64,000 bases of DNA, from NCBI GenBank assembly GCA_004565275.1, contig SDOX01000002.1, positions 1,062,884 through 1,126,883 on the forward strand, read 5' to 3'. The translations under genes and the position numbers were made by a program. This DNA comes from Nannochloropsis salina CCMP1776 (taxonomy: Eukaryota; Sar; Eustigmatophyceae; Eustigmatales; Monodopsidaceae). The notes under the pieces were generated by a model. The model made no database searches. It was given only the letters and a program-made list of their open reading frames with translations, and was not told where the DNA came from. The first letter of the stretch is position 1. Every line of letters starts with the position of its first letter. Positions 31,448 through 45,003 of the stretch are shown here, piece by piece.

Positions 31448-32587
31448 TCAACCCCTTCCCTTGATGCCCCGTGAACGATTCCCAATCCCTCGTCTCCCGG
31501 CTATGCTTTGACATGAACGGTTCCCAAAATGTTCAAAATTCAAATTCAAACCGATACCTTGGCCGGCGGCGGCCCGTTTCCTCCTCCCTGTGCCGACGCG
31601 TACCCCCCCCTCCCTCCCCCCCTCCCTCCCCCCCGGTCGCCATCCCCCCCCGGCCCCGCCCTCCCCCCGACCCCCTCCCCCGCCTCGGTAGGGACCACCC
31701 CTTCCTCCCCCGCGCCCTCCATACCGCCGGTGCTGTGGGTTGTGTAAGGTAGCGACGCCAAAGGTGTCCATATTGGTCTTACGCTCCTCCGCCATGGACG
31801 GGCGTCCCCCCGCCCCTGGCCCCGTGCTCAAATCGTCGAAAAACGAGGACTTGTCATACTTCTTCACCTCCGGGATCGTTCCCTCCCCCGCTGCCCCCCC
31901 CGTTCCCTCCGAGCTCACGGCCCCACCCTCCCCGCCGGTCTCCTCCTTCACGCTCAGCTTCGCCATCTCCTCCTCCTTGTTGAAGCCTTGCAACGCACTC
32001 TCGAAATCAAACTCCCCTTGGCCCTTTTCAGGTCCCCCCGACGCCCCACCCTCCGTCTTGCCCCGTCGACCCAGTAAATGCCCTCCAGTGCCCGGTAAGG
32101 CCCCTCCGCCCTCCCTTCCCCCCCGACCTCGCACGCCCCCACGGCCCCCCCCGTAGCTTCCTCGTCCCCCTCTCGAGACACCGCCCCGCCCTCCTGCCGC
32201 TGGGCGGGTTTGCTGATGCTGTTGTCGCTGCGGGGGAGCCGACTTTGTCAAGGGTTGCTGCTGCTGCGACTGTTGCTGTGTCGGCGCCGGAGTCGATGAC
32301 GGCACGTCATTGGCGGGACTTGGGGCAGGGGCCGGAGCGGAGGAGGCTTCATGCACGTGCAAATCTTTGATATCCGAGGCCTCGAACAGGATGTAATCGT
32401 ACACTTTATCGTCGGGGAGGTATTCTTGTCCTGCGCCCGTGCGGCCTTCAGTTCCGAAGCACTTCACGGACTGAAGCGTCACGCTGGATTTTTCTTGGTC
32501 AATTGCGTACAGGACACCTTCATACCGAATATCCTTGTTCGAAACAAGGCTGATAACGGAGCCAATAAGCTTGCCGGGCGTTCCCAT
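31448..32587 (-). CDS. LSM14: LSM14/Scd6 (RAP55) mRNP protein
   Basis: Single exon, 379 aa. Translational repressor and decapping activator of P-bodies, which binds DDX6/Dhh1 and eIF4E-type factors. Residues 1-80 form the divergent LSm fold (LIGSVISLVSNKDIRYEGVL, VYDYILFEASDIKDLHV). A Gln/Pro-rich linker and an RGG patch follow (about 133-165). The FDF motif is at 193 (FDFESALQGFNKEEE), the FFD box at about 245 (YDKSSFFDDLS) and the TFG box at about 272 (NMDTFGV), in canonical order. A second RGG region forms the C-terminus. The last 60 residues (from GGWRPGG) are compositionally odd and near G runs, so the exact C-terminus is uncertain. Confidence 0.92.
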   Translation of the reverse strand: MGTPGKLIGSVISLVSNKDIRYEGVLYAIDQEKSSVTLQSVKCFGTEGRTGAGQEYLPDDKVYDYILFEASDIKDLHVHEASSAPAPAPSPANDVPSSTPAPTQQQSQQQQPLTKSAPPQRQQHQQTRPAAGGRGGVSRGGRGSYGGGRGGVRGRGGREGGGALPGTGGHLLGRRGKTEGGASGGPEKGQGEFDFESALQGFNKEEEMAKLSVKEETGGEGGAVSSEGTGGAAGEGTIPEVKKYDKSSFFDDLSTGPGAGGRPSMAEERKTNMDTFGVATLHNPQHRRYGGRGGGRGGPYRGGGGGRGEGGAGGGWRPGGREGGREGGVRVGTGRRKRAAAGQGIGLNLNFEHFGNRSCQSIAGRRGIGNRSRGIKGRG

Positions 32588-33815
32588 AGTTGTCCAAACT
32601 TGGAACCACAGAAGGCGTCTTCACTGAGGGAAAAAGAAGAAAAGAGACGTCGAAAAGAAGTAGCCAATCGGGGGAGCCCCAAAAGTGGCAGGGGTTCTTG
32701 GCCTCTACGTGTTCGATGACGAGGCTGCACGTCTGGCTCCACTCAGGAGATGTGCCTGTGCGCAGGTACAACGGGGAGAATAGAGAAATGTAAGATATGA
32801 AGGTATCCTCCTCCGCTCTCTGAAGCGTGTCTTCTGCCTCGTTCTTCCACGTCTCAAGCCAAAGGAAACATCAGAAATGCCTGCCCAACGCCACCCCTCC
32901 TCCCCACCCATGGCACCACGCTCGCCACGGCGCGCGAGCAGCGTCCAACAAATAATGTCGCCGGGGCCACGCCCCGGGAAGCCGGCGCGGTGAAATGTGA
33001 CTGCCATGTGTACGGGTGGTTTGCCGACGGCATAGCAGGCCCCCAGCGCCCACAAAGAAGCGTAGGAATTTCAAAATTTTGATCCCCCCGGGCAAGCGAC
33101 ACGATGGCAACCGGGAAGTGGATTTTTTTGCAGTGTACTGGATGGCACCGATGCTTCCACCATTCGTTTGTGCGTGTTCGGTGGGGGATGGGGTTTTGTT
33201 GGATCCGCAGGATGTGTTTCGTGACTTACCCTCCACTGCCACGGCGAAGAAGCGAGGCGGACAGCTTACGTCGGAAAATGATGGGGGCCACCAGGAGGCA
33301 TCAAAGGGAAACAGTACACTGGTTTGGACGTGCTACATTCTCACCTGCATTTTCCCTTTTATGCCCACATATAGGCGTGTTTGGCGTGGTGGCGTGGTGA
33401 GCTAGGCAGCGTCGAGACGCCGTACGCCTCAGAAATCACGCGGGAAGGGAGAGAGGTGCTCCGACGCGCGTCGTGTTACGTCGAAACCTTGTGCTTCGCA
33501 CGGTCCGCGCGTCTCAGTTCGGTTTCCATCGAAAGAGCGGCATAGCCAGCAACAGTAAGACTGCACTTATTGCGTGATCGTTGCAGGGTAGGCATTCTTT
33601 GCGACCCGTTATTTGTCCCGGGCTCCACAAGATCCTGTTTTCCGCCATCGAAGGTCGTCAGCGGCTCAATAATTTTGCCCGCAAACGACCCCATTTAAGA
33701 GCACTCCTCTGTCGAAACCGGTTGACGCGGACACCCTCAGCCGTCGACACCGCACTGTAACCTTCACATAAGTGGGAGGGCTTCCGCAAACCTCAAGTCT
33801 CCTCCTCCACCCTAG
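32588..33815. other. 1.2-kb bidirectional promoter region
   Basis: Between the head-to-head LSM14 and ankyrin genes. Only short frames without motifs. Could hold untranslated first exons. Confidence 0.5.
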
Positions 33816-34887
33816 ATGGATGAGCACAGTGTCGGCGCGCTTTTCTCGGCCGCCAAGCAAGGACGCGTCGAAGAACTGGCCTCCCTGCTGGACGAACACC
33901 CAGAGCTGGTCCATGCACGGAGCGATCCAGCCCACCACCACACCCTTCTTATCCTCGCAGCGTGGCACGGCCGTACGTCGGTTGCGGCGTTATTGCTGGA
34001 CAGGGGGGCGGACCCAAACGCGGTCAATTTGGAAGGGCGGACGCCGCTCTGGTTTTCCTGCTGCGGGGGTCATGTGGAAACGGCCGCTTTGCTTCTCTCT
34101 CGTGGCGCCAAGCCTAGTGTGCGCAAGGAGGGGGGCTCTACGTCCCTCATGGCGGCCGCGTGGACAGGACACCTGCCCGTGGCCGGCCTCATCCTCGACC
34201 ACGCCGCCCGCGGTTCGGAAGGGGACGGCGCCCCCGTACCACAGTACGACGAAGTCCGGCGTTTATTGGACGAGCAGAATAAGGACGGATGCTCGGGTCT
34301 TTGGTTCGCGGCAGGCCATGGGCGGGCTTCGATGGTCCGTCTCTTGTTGAGTCGTGGGGCGGATTTCCTCCAGGCGGATTGCGACGGGTACACCGCCTTG
34401 CACGTGGCACGTCTCCGGGGCTACGACGACTGTGCCCAACTCTTGGAGGAGACGGAGCGGGCCTACTGGCTTTACCAAGCGCGTCGGCTGTTTGACGACA
34501 CGGCGACCCTCGCCAGCCTCCCCCGGGCAGGGACGCGTGCGTGCTTCCAGCGGCGCCGTCAACAATTGACACCGAATTATCTTCGGATTCGGGCAGAACT
34601 GGGGGAGAAATTCCCGTCACCGCGGGTGTTGAACCAGGAGGTGAAGGGCGAGCTCGGGTCGGAGCATAGGGAGGAAGCGCATGGATACAGGTGTCCTTCT
34701 CCCTTTTCTCCGGCAGAGCAACTCTCGGAAGCGGGGTTGGAAGGCGCAAGCTGCGACTGCAAGCACCTGGATGGTCGGAGGAGTAGCGCCCGTAAGAGGA
34801 TGCGTGAGGATCCTGACGCGGCTGCTTCCCGTGACAATGCCGTTTCCCCTCCCTGTCCGTCTTCCACCAATCCCTGCTTCCTTGCCG

Positions 34888-34918
<31 letters not shown>

Positions 34919-35285
34919 CTCCTCCGTATCAAGCGCGGGCGAGGAGGAACAGGAGGCGTTCGCACGTGGGGGAGGGATGGATCCGGGTCGGGCCGGCACT
35001 CGGACACGGGGGAGCAAGAGGAAACGGTCGAATTGCCATCCTTTCGCCTTGGCCCACTCCTCCACGTCTTCCTCTTCCTCGGACCCGTCCTGCATGGAGG
35101 CCGCAGGGGCGGCGACCCCCACAGCCACGAAATCCACCCCCACGTCCCTTGCCGAGGCGGCCGCAAAGGCGGCGGCAGCGGAGGAGCGTCAGGAAGTGCT
35201 GCAGTATGTGGTCCAGGACCTCAAGAGTGAGCTCTTTGTCGAGCTGGTGGGTTTCATTACCGCGGCGGCCCCGCAGCAACCATGA
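33816..35285 (+). CDS. Ankyrin-repeat protein with Ser-rich, NLS-like C-terminal half
   Basis: Single exon, 489 aa, ATG at 33816. Residues 5-215 are about five ankyrin repeats, for example LLILAAWHGRTSVAALLLDRGAD, TPLWFSCCGGHVETAALLLSRGA, SGLWFAAGHGRASMVRLLLSRGAD and TALHVARLRGYDDCAQLLEE. A bridging segment (YWLYQARRLFDD) follows. The remaining half is low complexity: a poly-Ser run (TCC/TCT codons about 34887-34925), basic clusters (ARKRMRED, GSKRKRSN) that could be nuclear signals, and an Ala-rich linker. It closes with EERQEVLQYVVQDLKSELFVELVGFI, a short amphipathic C-terminal helix seen in other stramenopile ankyrin proteins. No enzyme domain; likely a protein-binding scaffold. Confidence 0.85.
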
Positions 35286-36141
35286 CGCCGCTGGCTTGGT
35301 TGAGGGGGGCTTAGGGATGTTGAAAGTCTAGTTGAAGTGCACATGGATGATGGAAGGGGGGACGCGAATTCGGGCAGGCCGAGAGAATGGAAGGGGAGAT
35401 GTAAGGGGAGCGAAAGCAGCAATAGAAAGATTTTAGGCTCCACAGTGTCACATAAAGCCTTGATGGTATTTGAACATTTAGGAGGGATAAGGATGAGGAA
35501 ACTGACGACCAGGGGGCAGCCGTCGTGCCCCTCGCCATACACGTTCGATGCACTGCGCGGTATGGGGTCGAGGGTGGCGGCCGGGCCATGGGTTGTCGCA
35601 GGCGGAGTATCCAGCCCTGGCTCCCTCCTCCACGGAAAAGCACCAGCGTGTAGCTGCTCTTAGCGCACACCTGAAAAGAATATTGTCAGAAGGGACGGAC
35701 AGATCGGAGGAAAAGCGACGGAGCGAGGACACATGACCGCGTTTGCTCCACGAAATGGAGCAAGGTAGTAGGAAAGGGAGCTGCTCAGAGATAGGAGAGG
35801 CCTTGGCCTTATCAGTAGGACATGTATCGGTGCTACATTTGAAAGAGAAGAACAGCGCACCATGCGATCTCCGCTTTGCGCACGCGCCATTGCTTTGTCC
35901 ATGATTCGTTCGTCATCGATGCGTCTCCCCGTGGTGGCCCTTCTAAGGAAACGTGTTCCCGTTACGCGTCAGAAACCAAGCGAAGAAAGCAAACAATTTG
36001 CAGCAGGGTCGATACGATCCCAAGCCCTCTTCAAACTTCCTTTCTTTCAAGTCAAACCGACGGCTAGATGCCACCTAGTGGCCCCGTCTCACATCCCGTT
36101 CCACCCTCATCTTATGCACGCAGCCGTCCTCCACAACCTCT
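35286..36141. other. Convergent spacer
   Basis: 3' ends of the ankyrin and glutathione reductase genes. No supported coding region. Confidence 0.55.
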
Positions 36142-38087
<1,946 letters not shown>

Positions 38088-38986
38088 GCTAGTGAAAGCG
38101 GTCGAACAGAATTTGGAAAAATTGAAAGAAGTTGAAGCTATTTAGACCTCCTAGGTGGCTTTCCAGGTCCTGTGACAGAAGAGAAGAAAAAATAAAGCCA
38201 ATTTAGCACGTGAGATGTAGTATTCTGCACGCAAAAACCTCAAATATACGAATACTTGTAAGAATCTCGAGCAGGGCACGTATGTCCCGCCATGTAGACA
38301 GGTGATAGACGGCATAAAATTAGCTCAGGTGGTAGGGCGATGGAGTATCATACACCCAGTCCAAATAACGCCAGTAGTAATATACTCCTTCTTGGGCATT
38401 TGGGTTGCTGATCATTACAAAACACTGCTGACAAAAGGCCATAGCCAGCGACACGCTCGTATCTTGGCCCCTCTGCGAGTGAATATTGTGACTTTGTCCT
38501 GCCCAACCGAGCGTCGCATTAACAACGGAGTCACCAAGACATAACGGGCTACGAACGTCGCTGAGGGGAGGGAAGGACGCATCTGCGGGCAAGCCACATA
38601 TCTGTGAGATGTTGGTTGCCTCCTTCATCCCAGCTGTACAATGGACACAGCCATGGGCTGCTGATGTCAACAATGTCGTGGACAATGGTGCCGTGTGGGT
38701 GCGGAGGATCTTGTCAACTGGCTTTCCAACTTGCAGCACGGTGCAAGGAGGAACGCGGCGCCTCTGCCCTCTTAAACAAAAGTTCTTCAACATGCGTTTT
38801 CTTTTGGGAAGCCTCTTTGCAGTGCTCTTTGAAAGCGTCCATCTTATCGTCCATGCCTACTCGCATCCATGACATGATGGCTGAGTCTTCTTTGTTGTTT
38901 TTACCGGTTCATGAAGTCTCATTTTATGGCCGTCCTCAGCCTTGCCACAGCTTGAAGACCGGCTCTTCAGGAGAGGCACCGTCAAT
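38088..38986. other. 0.9-kb bidirectional promoter region
   Basis: Between the glutathione reductase and thiolase starts. Frames on both strands are short and motif-free. Confidence 0.5.
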
Positions 38987-40301
38987 ATGTCTGCCTCATC
39001 TTTTGCTGCCCGTAAGGGACTTTTCATTGTCGGTGCTAAACGCACGCCGTTCGGTAGGTGCATATCGTTTAGTGTGCCTAAACGTGTGTGCGTGCGATCC
39101 CATAAAGACGTTTTTCCTCCCTTTCCTTCACTCTGCCTCATCGTTAGGCGCTTTTGGAGGTAAACTTAAGAACTTTTCCGCCACCGAACTTGCCTATTTG
39201 GCCTCTAAAGCGGCTCTGTGCCAGGCCAAGCTTGATCCTAGCGCGGTCAATGTCGTATACGCAGGGAACGTTATTCAGTCTTCCAATGACGCATGTTACC
39301 TTGCCAGGCACATGGGCTTGAAAGCCGGCGTCCCCCAACATGTCCCTGCCTTGACGATCAACCGCTTGTGTGGCAGTGGCTTTGAAACGGTCATCATGGG
39401 TTGTGAAGCCATGGAGCTCGGCCAAGCCTCGGTGGCCCTGGCGGCAGGCACGGAGAACATGTCGGCCGCACCCTTTGTAGTCGACGGGAACAGTGTGCGC
39501 TGGGGGGTACCCTTGGGGAAAGGACCCGAAATGAAGGATTCCCTGTGGGCTGGTCTGACGGATTCGTTGGCCGGCACGCCCATGGGGATCACGGCGGAGA
39601 ACCTGGGTGCCAAGTACGGAATTACCCGGCAGGAATGCGACGAATTTGGCCTTCGCTCTCAGCACTTATGGGCCAAGGCCCAAGAAAGGGGCGCCCTCCA
39701 GGCGGAGATCGTGCCAGTGGAGGTAAAGACGAAGAAGGGCATCGACTTGGTTACCGTGGACGAGCACCCGCGGCCGCAGGTGGAGCTGACCAAGATGTCC
39801 AAACTCAACCCGGTGTTTAAAAAAGACGGGCTGGTGACAGCGGCCAACGCCAGTGGGATCGCCGACGGGGCCGGGGCCCTGGTCCTTGCCACGGAGGACA
39901 CCGTGCACGCCCACAAGCTGGAGCCTTTGGCCAGGGTGGTTGCCTGGTCGCGGGTAGGCTGCGATCCCAGCATCATGGGGATCGGACCTGTGGAGGCGAT
40001 CCGGGGGGCCCTCTCTGTCTCGGGCGTGGCCATGGCGGACCTGGATCGGATCGAGATCAACGAGGCCTTTGCCGCCCAGTTCCTCGCCTGCGCCAAGGAG
40101 TTGGGGCTGGACATGAGCAAGACGAACGTACACGGAGGGGCGATCGCCTTGGGCCACCCCTTGGCCGCCTCGGGCTCGAGGATTGTCGCCCACTTGGCGA
40201 ATGGGTTGAAGGGCCAGCAGGGGGGGAAGAAAGGCTATGTGATGGGAAGCGCCTGCATCGGGGGCGGCCAGGGCATCGCCATCTTGCTCCAAGCGGTGTG
40301 A
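38987..40301 (+). CDS. ACAA2: 3-ketoacyl-CoA thiolase (ACAA2-like), 2 exons
   Basis: Thiolytic cleavage of 3-ketoacyl-CoA in the last step of beta-oxidation. Exons 38987-39053 and 39148-40301 (94-nt GT-AG intron) give 406 aa. The protein follows animal ACAA2 closely along its length: LFIVGAKRTPFGAFGGKLK at the splice, then PALTINRLCGSGFETVI with the nucleophile Cys, GGTENMS-like AAGTENMSAAPF, SLWAGLTD, VFKKDGLVTAANASGIADGAGA, GCDPSIMGIGPVEAI, NEAFAAQFLA, NVHGGAIALGHPLAASGSRI with the catalytic His, and the C-terminal Cys in GSACIGGGQGIA. There is no PTS1 at the C-terminus (LLQAV) and no long presequence; ACAA2 uses an uncleaved N-terminus for mitochondria, which fits. The mitochondrial location is inferred. 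Confidence 0.93.
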
Positions 40302-40592
40302 GAGGCGAGCAGAGGGGGTTGTTAAAAGGGAGGAGGGGGAGGGCAGGCATGAAGGATGGTTATAGGAGGGGGAGGAATGGACAGGGAGGGTGGAGGCACA
40401 GGGGGCGATGGAGGCTACCCGGATACCAATTTTGCAAAGAAAGAAGAAACTGAGCGTCCCTGTAGATCAAGAATGAACCCCCGTTCACTGGAAAAGCTCT
40501 GGCTTTGGCATACTTTATTTTCATTAACTCTTTGCAAGGGGGCTGATTGTACCAGCAAAACGCGCCTCCCGTGTAACCCCCACACCCTCTGT

Positions 40593-41672
40593 TTAGATTT
40601 CAGCGGATGGTGGCTGCTTGGCCTTCTTCCCTCCTTTGATAGTTTTCTCCACTCCCCCTCCCCCCTTTCCCGTCCCCGGGATAACCTCCCCCCCTCCCGC
40701 CGCAGCTTCGGCCGCTAATTTCGCCGCTTTGGCCTCTCGAACCGTCACAATGTAAGGGACACGCTCCCGTTTATGTTTGGCCATTTCGAAGAGGTAAGGC
40801 TCTGGTTCGATCAATTCTGCGCCCTCCGAGCGCCAGTAGTCCCCGTCAATGCCCTCCATCGCTTGCTTTCTCTCGTCCGGAGCCATCGGGTCACTCCCCT
40901 CGGCGGCGGCCTTGTCTGCCTGCGCTTTTTGCGCGCGAAAACGTCGCTTCCGACCCAAAAACCGGACCCCGCGTGTATCCCCGTCGTCTTCCACCATCAG
41001 GCCTCGTTGTGTCATCCATTCGATAAAATCCAAGCGCCGGGGTTGGTAGGCTGGGAACCGATAGTGAAATGGCCACTCTTGGAAATGCGGGTAAGGGATG
41101 TTGGAGACGGGGGATAACTCCTCGATGGGCTTGTCTTCCAGACGTGTACCCGGTGGCATGGTTCCCGGGTGCCGTTGCTTTGGCACGTAGTCATTCCCCC
41201 AGAAATTCTTTTCCTCCTCAGGCTGGGAGTAAGGGGCATCGTAGGGAGGAAGGGCGCCCGGGCGAGGAGTGACACTGTTCCAGTGACGGCAGACTTGTGC
41301 GCTGGATGGAAGGATCGGAGTGGCAGGTACGAATCCCTGTAAGTGGTTGAGTTGATCAAGATGTGTGAGGTGTCAAGGAGCAAATGTTAGGCCGAAAGTA
41401 AGGGTACAGGTGAAGGTTTAGCAAGGATATAGAAACCGTAGAAGCGTCAGCACATGTACCTTCCGCACCGGAAAGACATGGACATAGAATAAGGAACAGA
41501 CACTACTCGAATAATTATGTGCTGCACCGACCATTTGTTTATTCGAGAAACGCTGCGAAAGGGAGAAAAAATAGACGCGGTCTGGCAACGCACGTACCCG
41601 TACGCGACAGTCCAGCAAGAAGCCTGACATGACGCCCACAAAGACGAGGCCGCTGAATCTTCTTGTCCTCAT
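40593..41672 (-). CDS. Unrecognised 272-aa protein with N-terminal membrane segment, 2 exons
   Basis: Exons 41672-41598 (25 residues) and 41336-40593, split by a 261-nt GT-AG intron at phase 0; the sum is 272 aa. Exon 1 is a basic start plus a hydrophobic helix (MRTRRFSGLVFVGVMSGFLL). Exon 2 begins GFVPATPILPSS and is rich in Pro, Trp and Tyr (HWNSV, FWGNDYVPKQRHPGTMPPG, PYPHFQEWPFHYRFPAYQPRRLDFIEWM), followed by a charged helical half (RKRRFRAQKAQADKAAAE, YLFEMAKHKRERVPYIVTVREAKAAKLA) and a Gly/Lys-rich tail. The aromatic Pro-rich core looks like a structural subunit of an organellar complex, but I do not recognise the family. The exon 1 join rests on phase and consensus only. Confidence 0.6.
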
Positions 41673-42313
41673 GACCACCTCTGTCGTGCAAGGGAGTATT
41701 GTGAGTAAGCGTGGAAGGGAACGGCATCATGACGTGGGGAATAGCGGCGTGGGTTTGACAAGCAAGCTGCCATGGACAGGGGTGGGAGTTGAGCTTGAAG
41801 AGGAGGGGGCCTCTGTGGTTGCAGCGCCCTGTCCCCACGACCTTCCCCAGTCGTGGCGTGCCTTTCGTCCACCATACACAAACATATCATAACGATGAAA
41901 AAAGGTACTCAGTCCAACCACTGGGGCTGCACGATTCCCCTCGCCATTTATGGATGGGTGTTTAATCAACAGCGGGGAGCCGGCAAAGCAAGCAGGATCG
42001 CCAAGACGGATGGTAAAATATATGCTCAGGAACTTACCGTGCAACAGAACACTCACATCACGAATGCCTTTTGGGGTACGGCAGGCTTGTGTAGGCCTTT
42101 CAATTCATGCGCTTGCTTCCTCGACAGCCTCTGCGACGGACAACAAGAAGCGTTTTTGTGGTTGCCACGACCTCCTATTTCCTAGCCTCAACATCAACAC
42201 AAAATTATTCCAAAACTCCTCCACTTGACTTCCCTTCTCGTTTTGCCGCAGCCGGTACAAACAACAAACAAAATCAGACGCACCTTACGTGTGGATCTCG
42301 TTTGCCATCTGCA
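41673..42313. other. Bidirectional promoter region
   Basis: Between the 272-aa protein gene and the six-hairpin gene. An in-frame ATG at 42107 would extend the latter by 69 residues with a signal-like stretch (SVFVVATTSYFLAS). Confidence 0.45.
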
Positions 42314-44128
42314 ATGCTGACCAACGCCGAAGCCCGTGCGATATTAAAAGAAAATGTTGGACACAGTAAGGTATGTCTTACGAGGAGGTTTTGCAGAACA
42401 TGTAGAAGCAACTAGCTTAGCTTACGGGCTACAAAAAAATCGACATTTATGAGCATTCAAGTACAAATTAAATCGTTCCGGTATAGCTCCTCCTTTGCAT
42501 ACATTGTTGGGCATCGGTTCGTCGCACTGGATCAACAACGTGCATCCCCCGACGCTCTTGACCCCTTTGGCCCTGTCATACTCACAGGCCATGATCAGTC
42601 TCCTCAAAGAGGTTTATGGCGACTGGGAAGATCCCTCTTTTAATTTCCCAAAGCCTATGCCAGCCACGGAGGCGGGTCCTTCCCTGGTCCCGTACGGGAA
42701 GGGATTATGCCAACGACGTTATTTGTGGACCGACGCGTGGGGAGTGCTTTGCTTCGTGGGCCTGGCCATGCGGTGCGATACCTCCCGAAACGGGGAAGAA
42801 TCCCGAAGAGAACGCTTGCTGGTGACGGCAGAGTCCTTGGTGGAGGCCGTGCACGCAACACTCGGCCAACCGCGGGGCCCGGCGAACACAATGCTACCCG
42901 GAAAAGGAAGACATGTGGGGTCGGAGCTGGCTGAGGAAAAGGAGGGCGGAGAGAGGGCTGAGATGGCACAGACGCCGAATGAATACGTAGGTTTGCGGAT
43001 CGGGAAAACGCGGGCGATGCCGGGGGGCAAGAGCGACGCTGGCATGGCTTTTGACGGCATGTATTTCCACTACTTGGATAAGGTGAGCGCGAAGAATACA
43101 GAGTGGGTGTCTCGCTATTGAAGATTACTTTGGGGGAGGATGAAGGTGCCACTCCTTTTTTATAATTTCTGGAAATCATCCTGGTTTCCCTTTCTTGGCT
43201 CTTGCAGTGGATCTTTGCCTTGCTCCGGCTTTCTCAAGCCTGCGAGGCTTTTCGCGGGTCGGGCCAGGGAGACAAGTACCTGTCGCAAGCAGAGACATTG
43301 ATCAAGACGATCCATCCGTATTTTGTGCGACGTACGCAAGGCTCGCGTCGTCCGCCTGGTGGGCCAAGCGCTCGGCCGGTGAGGGGGGGGGGAGGCGAGC
43401 GGGGGGCTCCCAGTGGAGTCTACTGGAAGGTAGGCACCGACATGTCGGTGATTTCCGGGTTGGAGGATATGGGCCCGTCGGAGGACGCGTTGAGTGGGTG
43501 GGTGGTTTACTCATTGGTCATGCAGGAGGGCGAACGCCGTGGAAAGCTGGGACGGGGGACTCGTATTGAGGATCCTCACACAAGAGGACAGCGCCTGGCA
43601 GAGGCTACCCATAAGGGAAGAGGGGGTCGCACGGAAATGGCGGAGGAAGCCGGTGGTAGTCAGGAACGCTCGCTGAGTCCCATAGTTGCCGAGCAGGCGG
43701 ATATGGAAGTGTTGGCAGCGGCGTACATGCAGGGTGGGAGGGGGTTGCGGGTGTCTAGTGATGGTTTAGGGTGGGGCCTGTTGTGTTGGAAAGCGCAAAT
43801 GCTGGGTGCATGGGCCGAGCCCATGAGGACACGTCTAGCGTTGTTGGCGCCAGAGGCCTTGGAGGTGTCGAGGGGGATGCTCCTGCCCTTCCGGTTGTAC
43901 GGGGCGCTGATGGGAGGGCGGTTGGTGGAAGGGAAGGACAACGTGAGAAGGGCGGCGGAGAAGGCGTTGGACGTGGTGGTCCCTGTGGAATTGCGGGAGT
44001 CGGGGGGCGAACACAGCTGTATCAACAAGGTGATGCTCGCGGCGGCCTTGGATCCCTTGGCCTTTGCAAGACTCGAAAGCGAAGGTCGATTGGCGTGGCC
44101 GGGACCCGGGGTAGAGGAGCGCGTGTAG
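42314..44128 (+). CDS. Six-hairpin-glycosidase-like protein, 3 exons
   Basis: Exons 42314-42365, 42487-43082 and 43208-44128; introns of 121 and 125 nt; 522 aa. The alternative ATG at 42107 gives 591 aa with a possible leader. It resembles a family of (alpha/alpha)6-barrel, six-hairpin-glycosidase-like proteins found in bacteria and fungi: a YLWTDAWGVLCFVGLAMR segment, GLRIGKTRAMPGG, DGMYFHYLDKWIFALLRLSQA spanning the second splice, YLSQAETLIKTIHPYFV, YWKVGTDMSVISGLEDMGPSEDALSGWVVYSL and a C-terminal GLLCWKAQMLGAWAEPMR. No glycoside substrate is known for this group, so activity is open. Poly-Gly insertions (for example RPVRGGGGERG) lie in loops. Assignment is by recalled motif pattern. Confidence 0.7.
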
Positions 44129-45003
44129 CTGAGTGGATTGAGTCCAGAGGAATTTTAAGATGAGGAAACTTTGTTGCGGTCCATCGCTAAAAAAGTGATT
44201 GAAGGAAGGGTTCACGTCGGCCAAAAACAGCGTGTGTAATAGAGCAGAGAATGACGATGCGTGAGTGCAAGTCATGATCCAAGGCTAGTAGAAAGGCCGA
44301 GGAGTGGCAACAATATTAAGAGACGAATGCAAAAGATGTACAAGCAAGCCCTTCGAAAATGATAAAATCGAATGGAAGACCTATCGGAGGTTTGACGATG
44401 CAAAGCGACGATTCTCAGTCGATTGTTTATAGTCTCGGATTTCATTCCTTCTCCACTTCTGGATCCGGGCGATCCCAATTTTAGATTGGAAACAAAATTA
44501 GTGGCATGCATTTCTACAATCGTGTTGATGCCGGTAATATGCATGCGTACGAGTGAGACCCCTCTCACCCACCATCTGCCTTGTCTTTTCACATGGATTT
44601 CTACACATGCTGATGCTCCTCTCTGACCACCAATTCATTTTCATAGCTGTCTATAATCTTTTGCCTGACACATTTTCACCCGTGGAGAATGAAGTGGGGG
44701 TAAAAGGAAGGAAAGCGACATTGCTTTTAGAGCTCGGTTTCACAGCGTCTGCTCCTCACTCTTTGCCTTCCTGATCCCCGTGAACACCCCTTTCATGTAT
44801 TTGCACGCCCTCTCCTGATCAGAATAAGATTCCTGGCATCTGACACTTTCTCTATCTGATCTTATTTCTCGTGACAGCATCCCAATTGTGTGCACCGCTC
44901 TTCAATTTTTCCTCCTCCCTTTTCGGCACCACCCATGATTACGAACATAAGGCATTTTCATTGCTCCAATCTCGTGCTCAGCTCTCTTCCTGCGGCATTT
45001 TGC
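44129..45003. other. Convergent spacer
   Basis: 3' ends of the six-hairpin and desaturase genes. The stretch is AT-rich; no coding support. Confidence 0.55.

Noticed and set aside
33016-33405. 129-codon frame in the LSM14/ankyrin spacer
   Set aside because: No conserved motif and broken up by overlapping frames on both strands; more likely untranslated.
34189-35166. 325-codon minus-strand frame opposite the ankyrin gene
   Set aside because: Antisense of the ankyrin coding sequence, made long by its GC content.
38317-38400. tRNA-like D-arm (TAGCTCAGGTGGTAGGGCG)
   Set aside because: No matching anticodon arm, T-loop GGTTC or acceptor stem follows at the right spacing.
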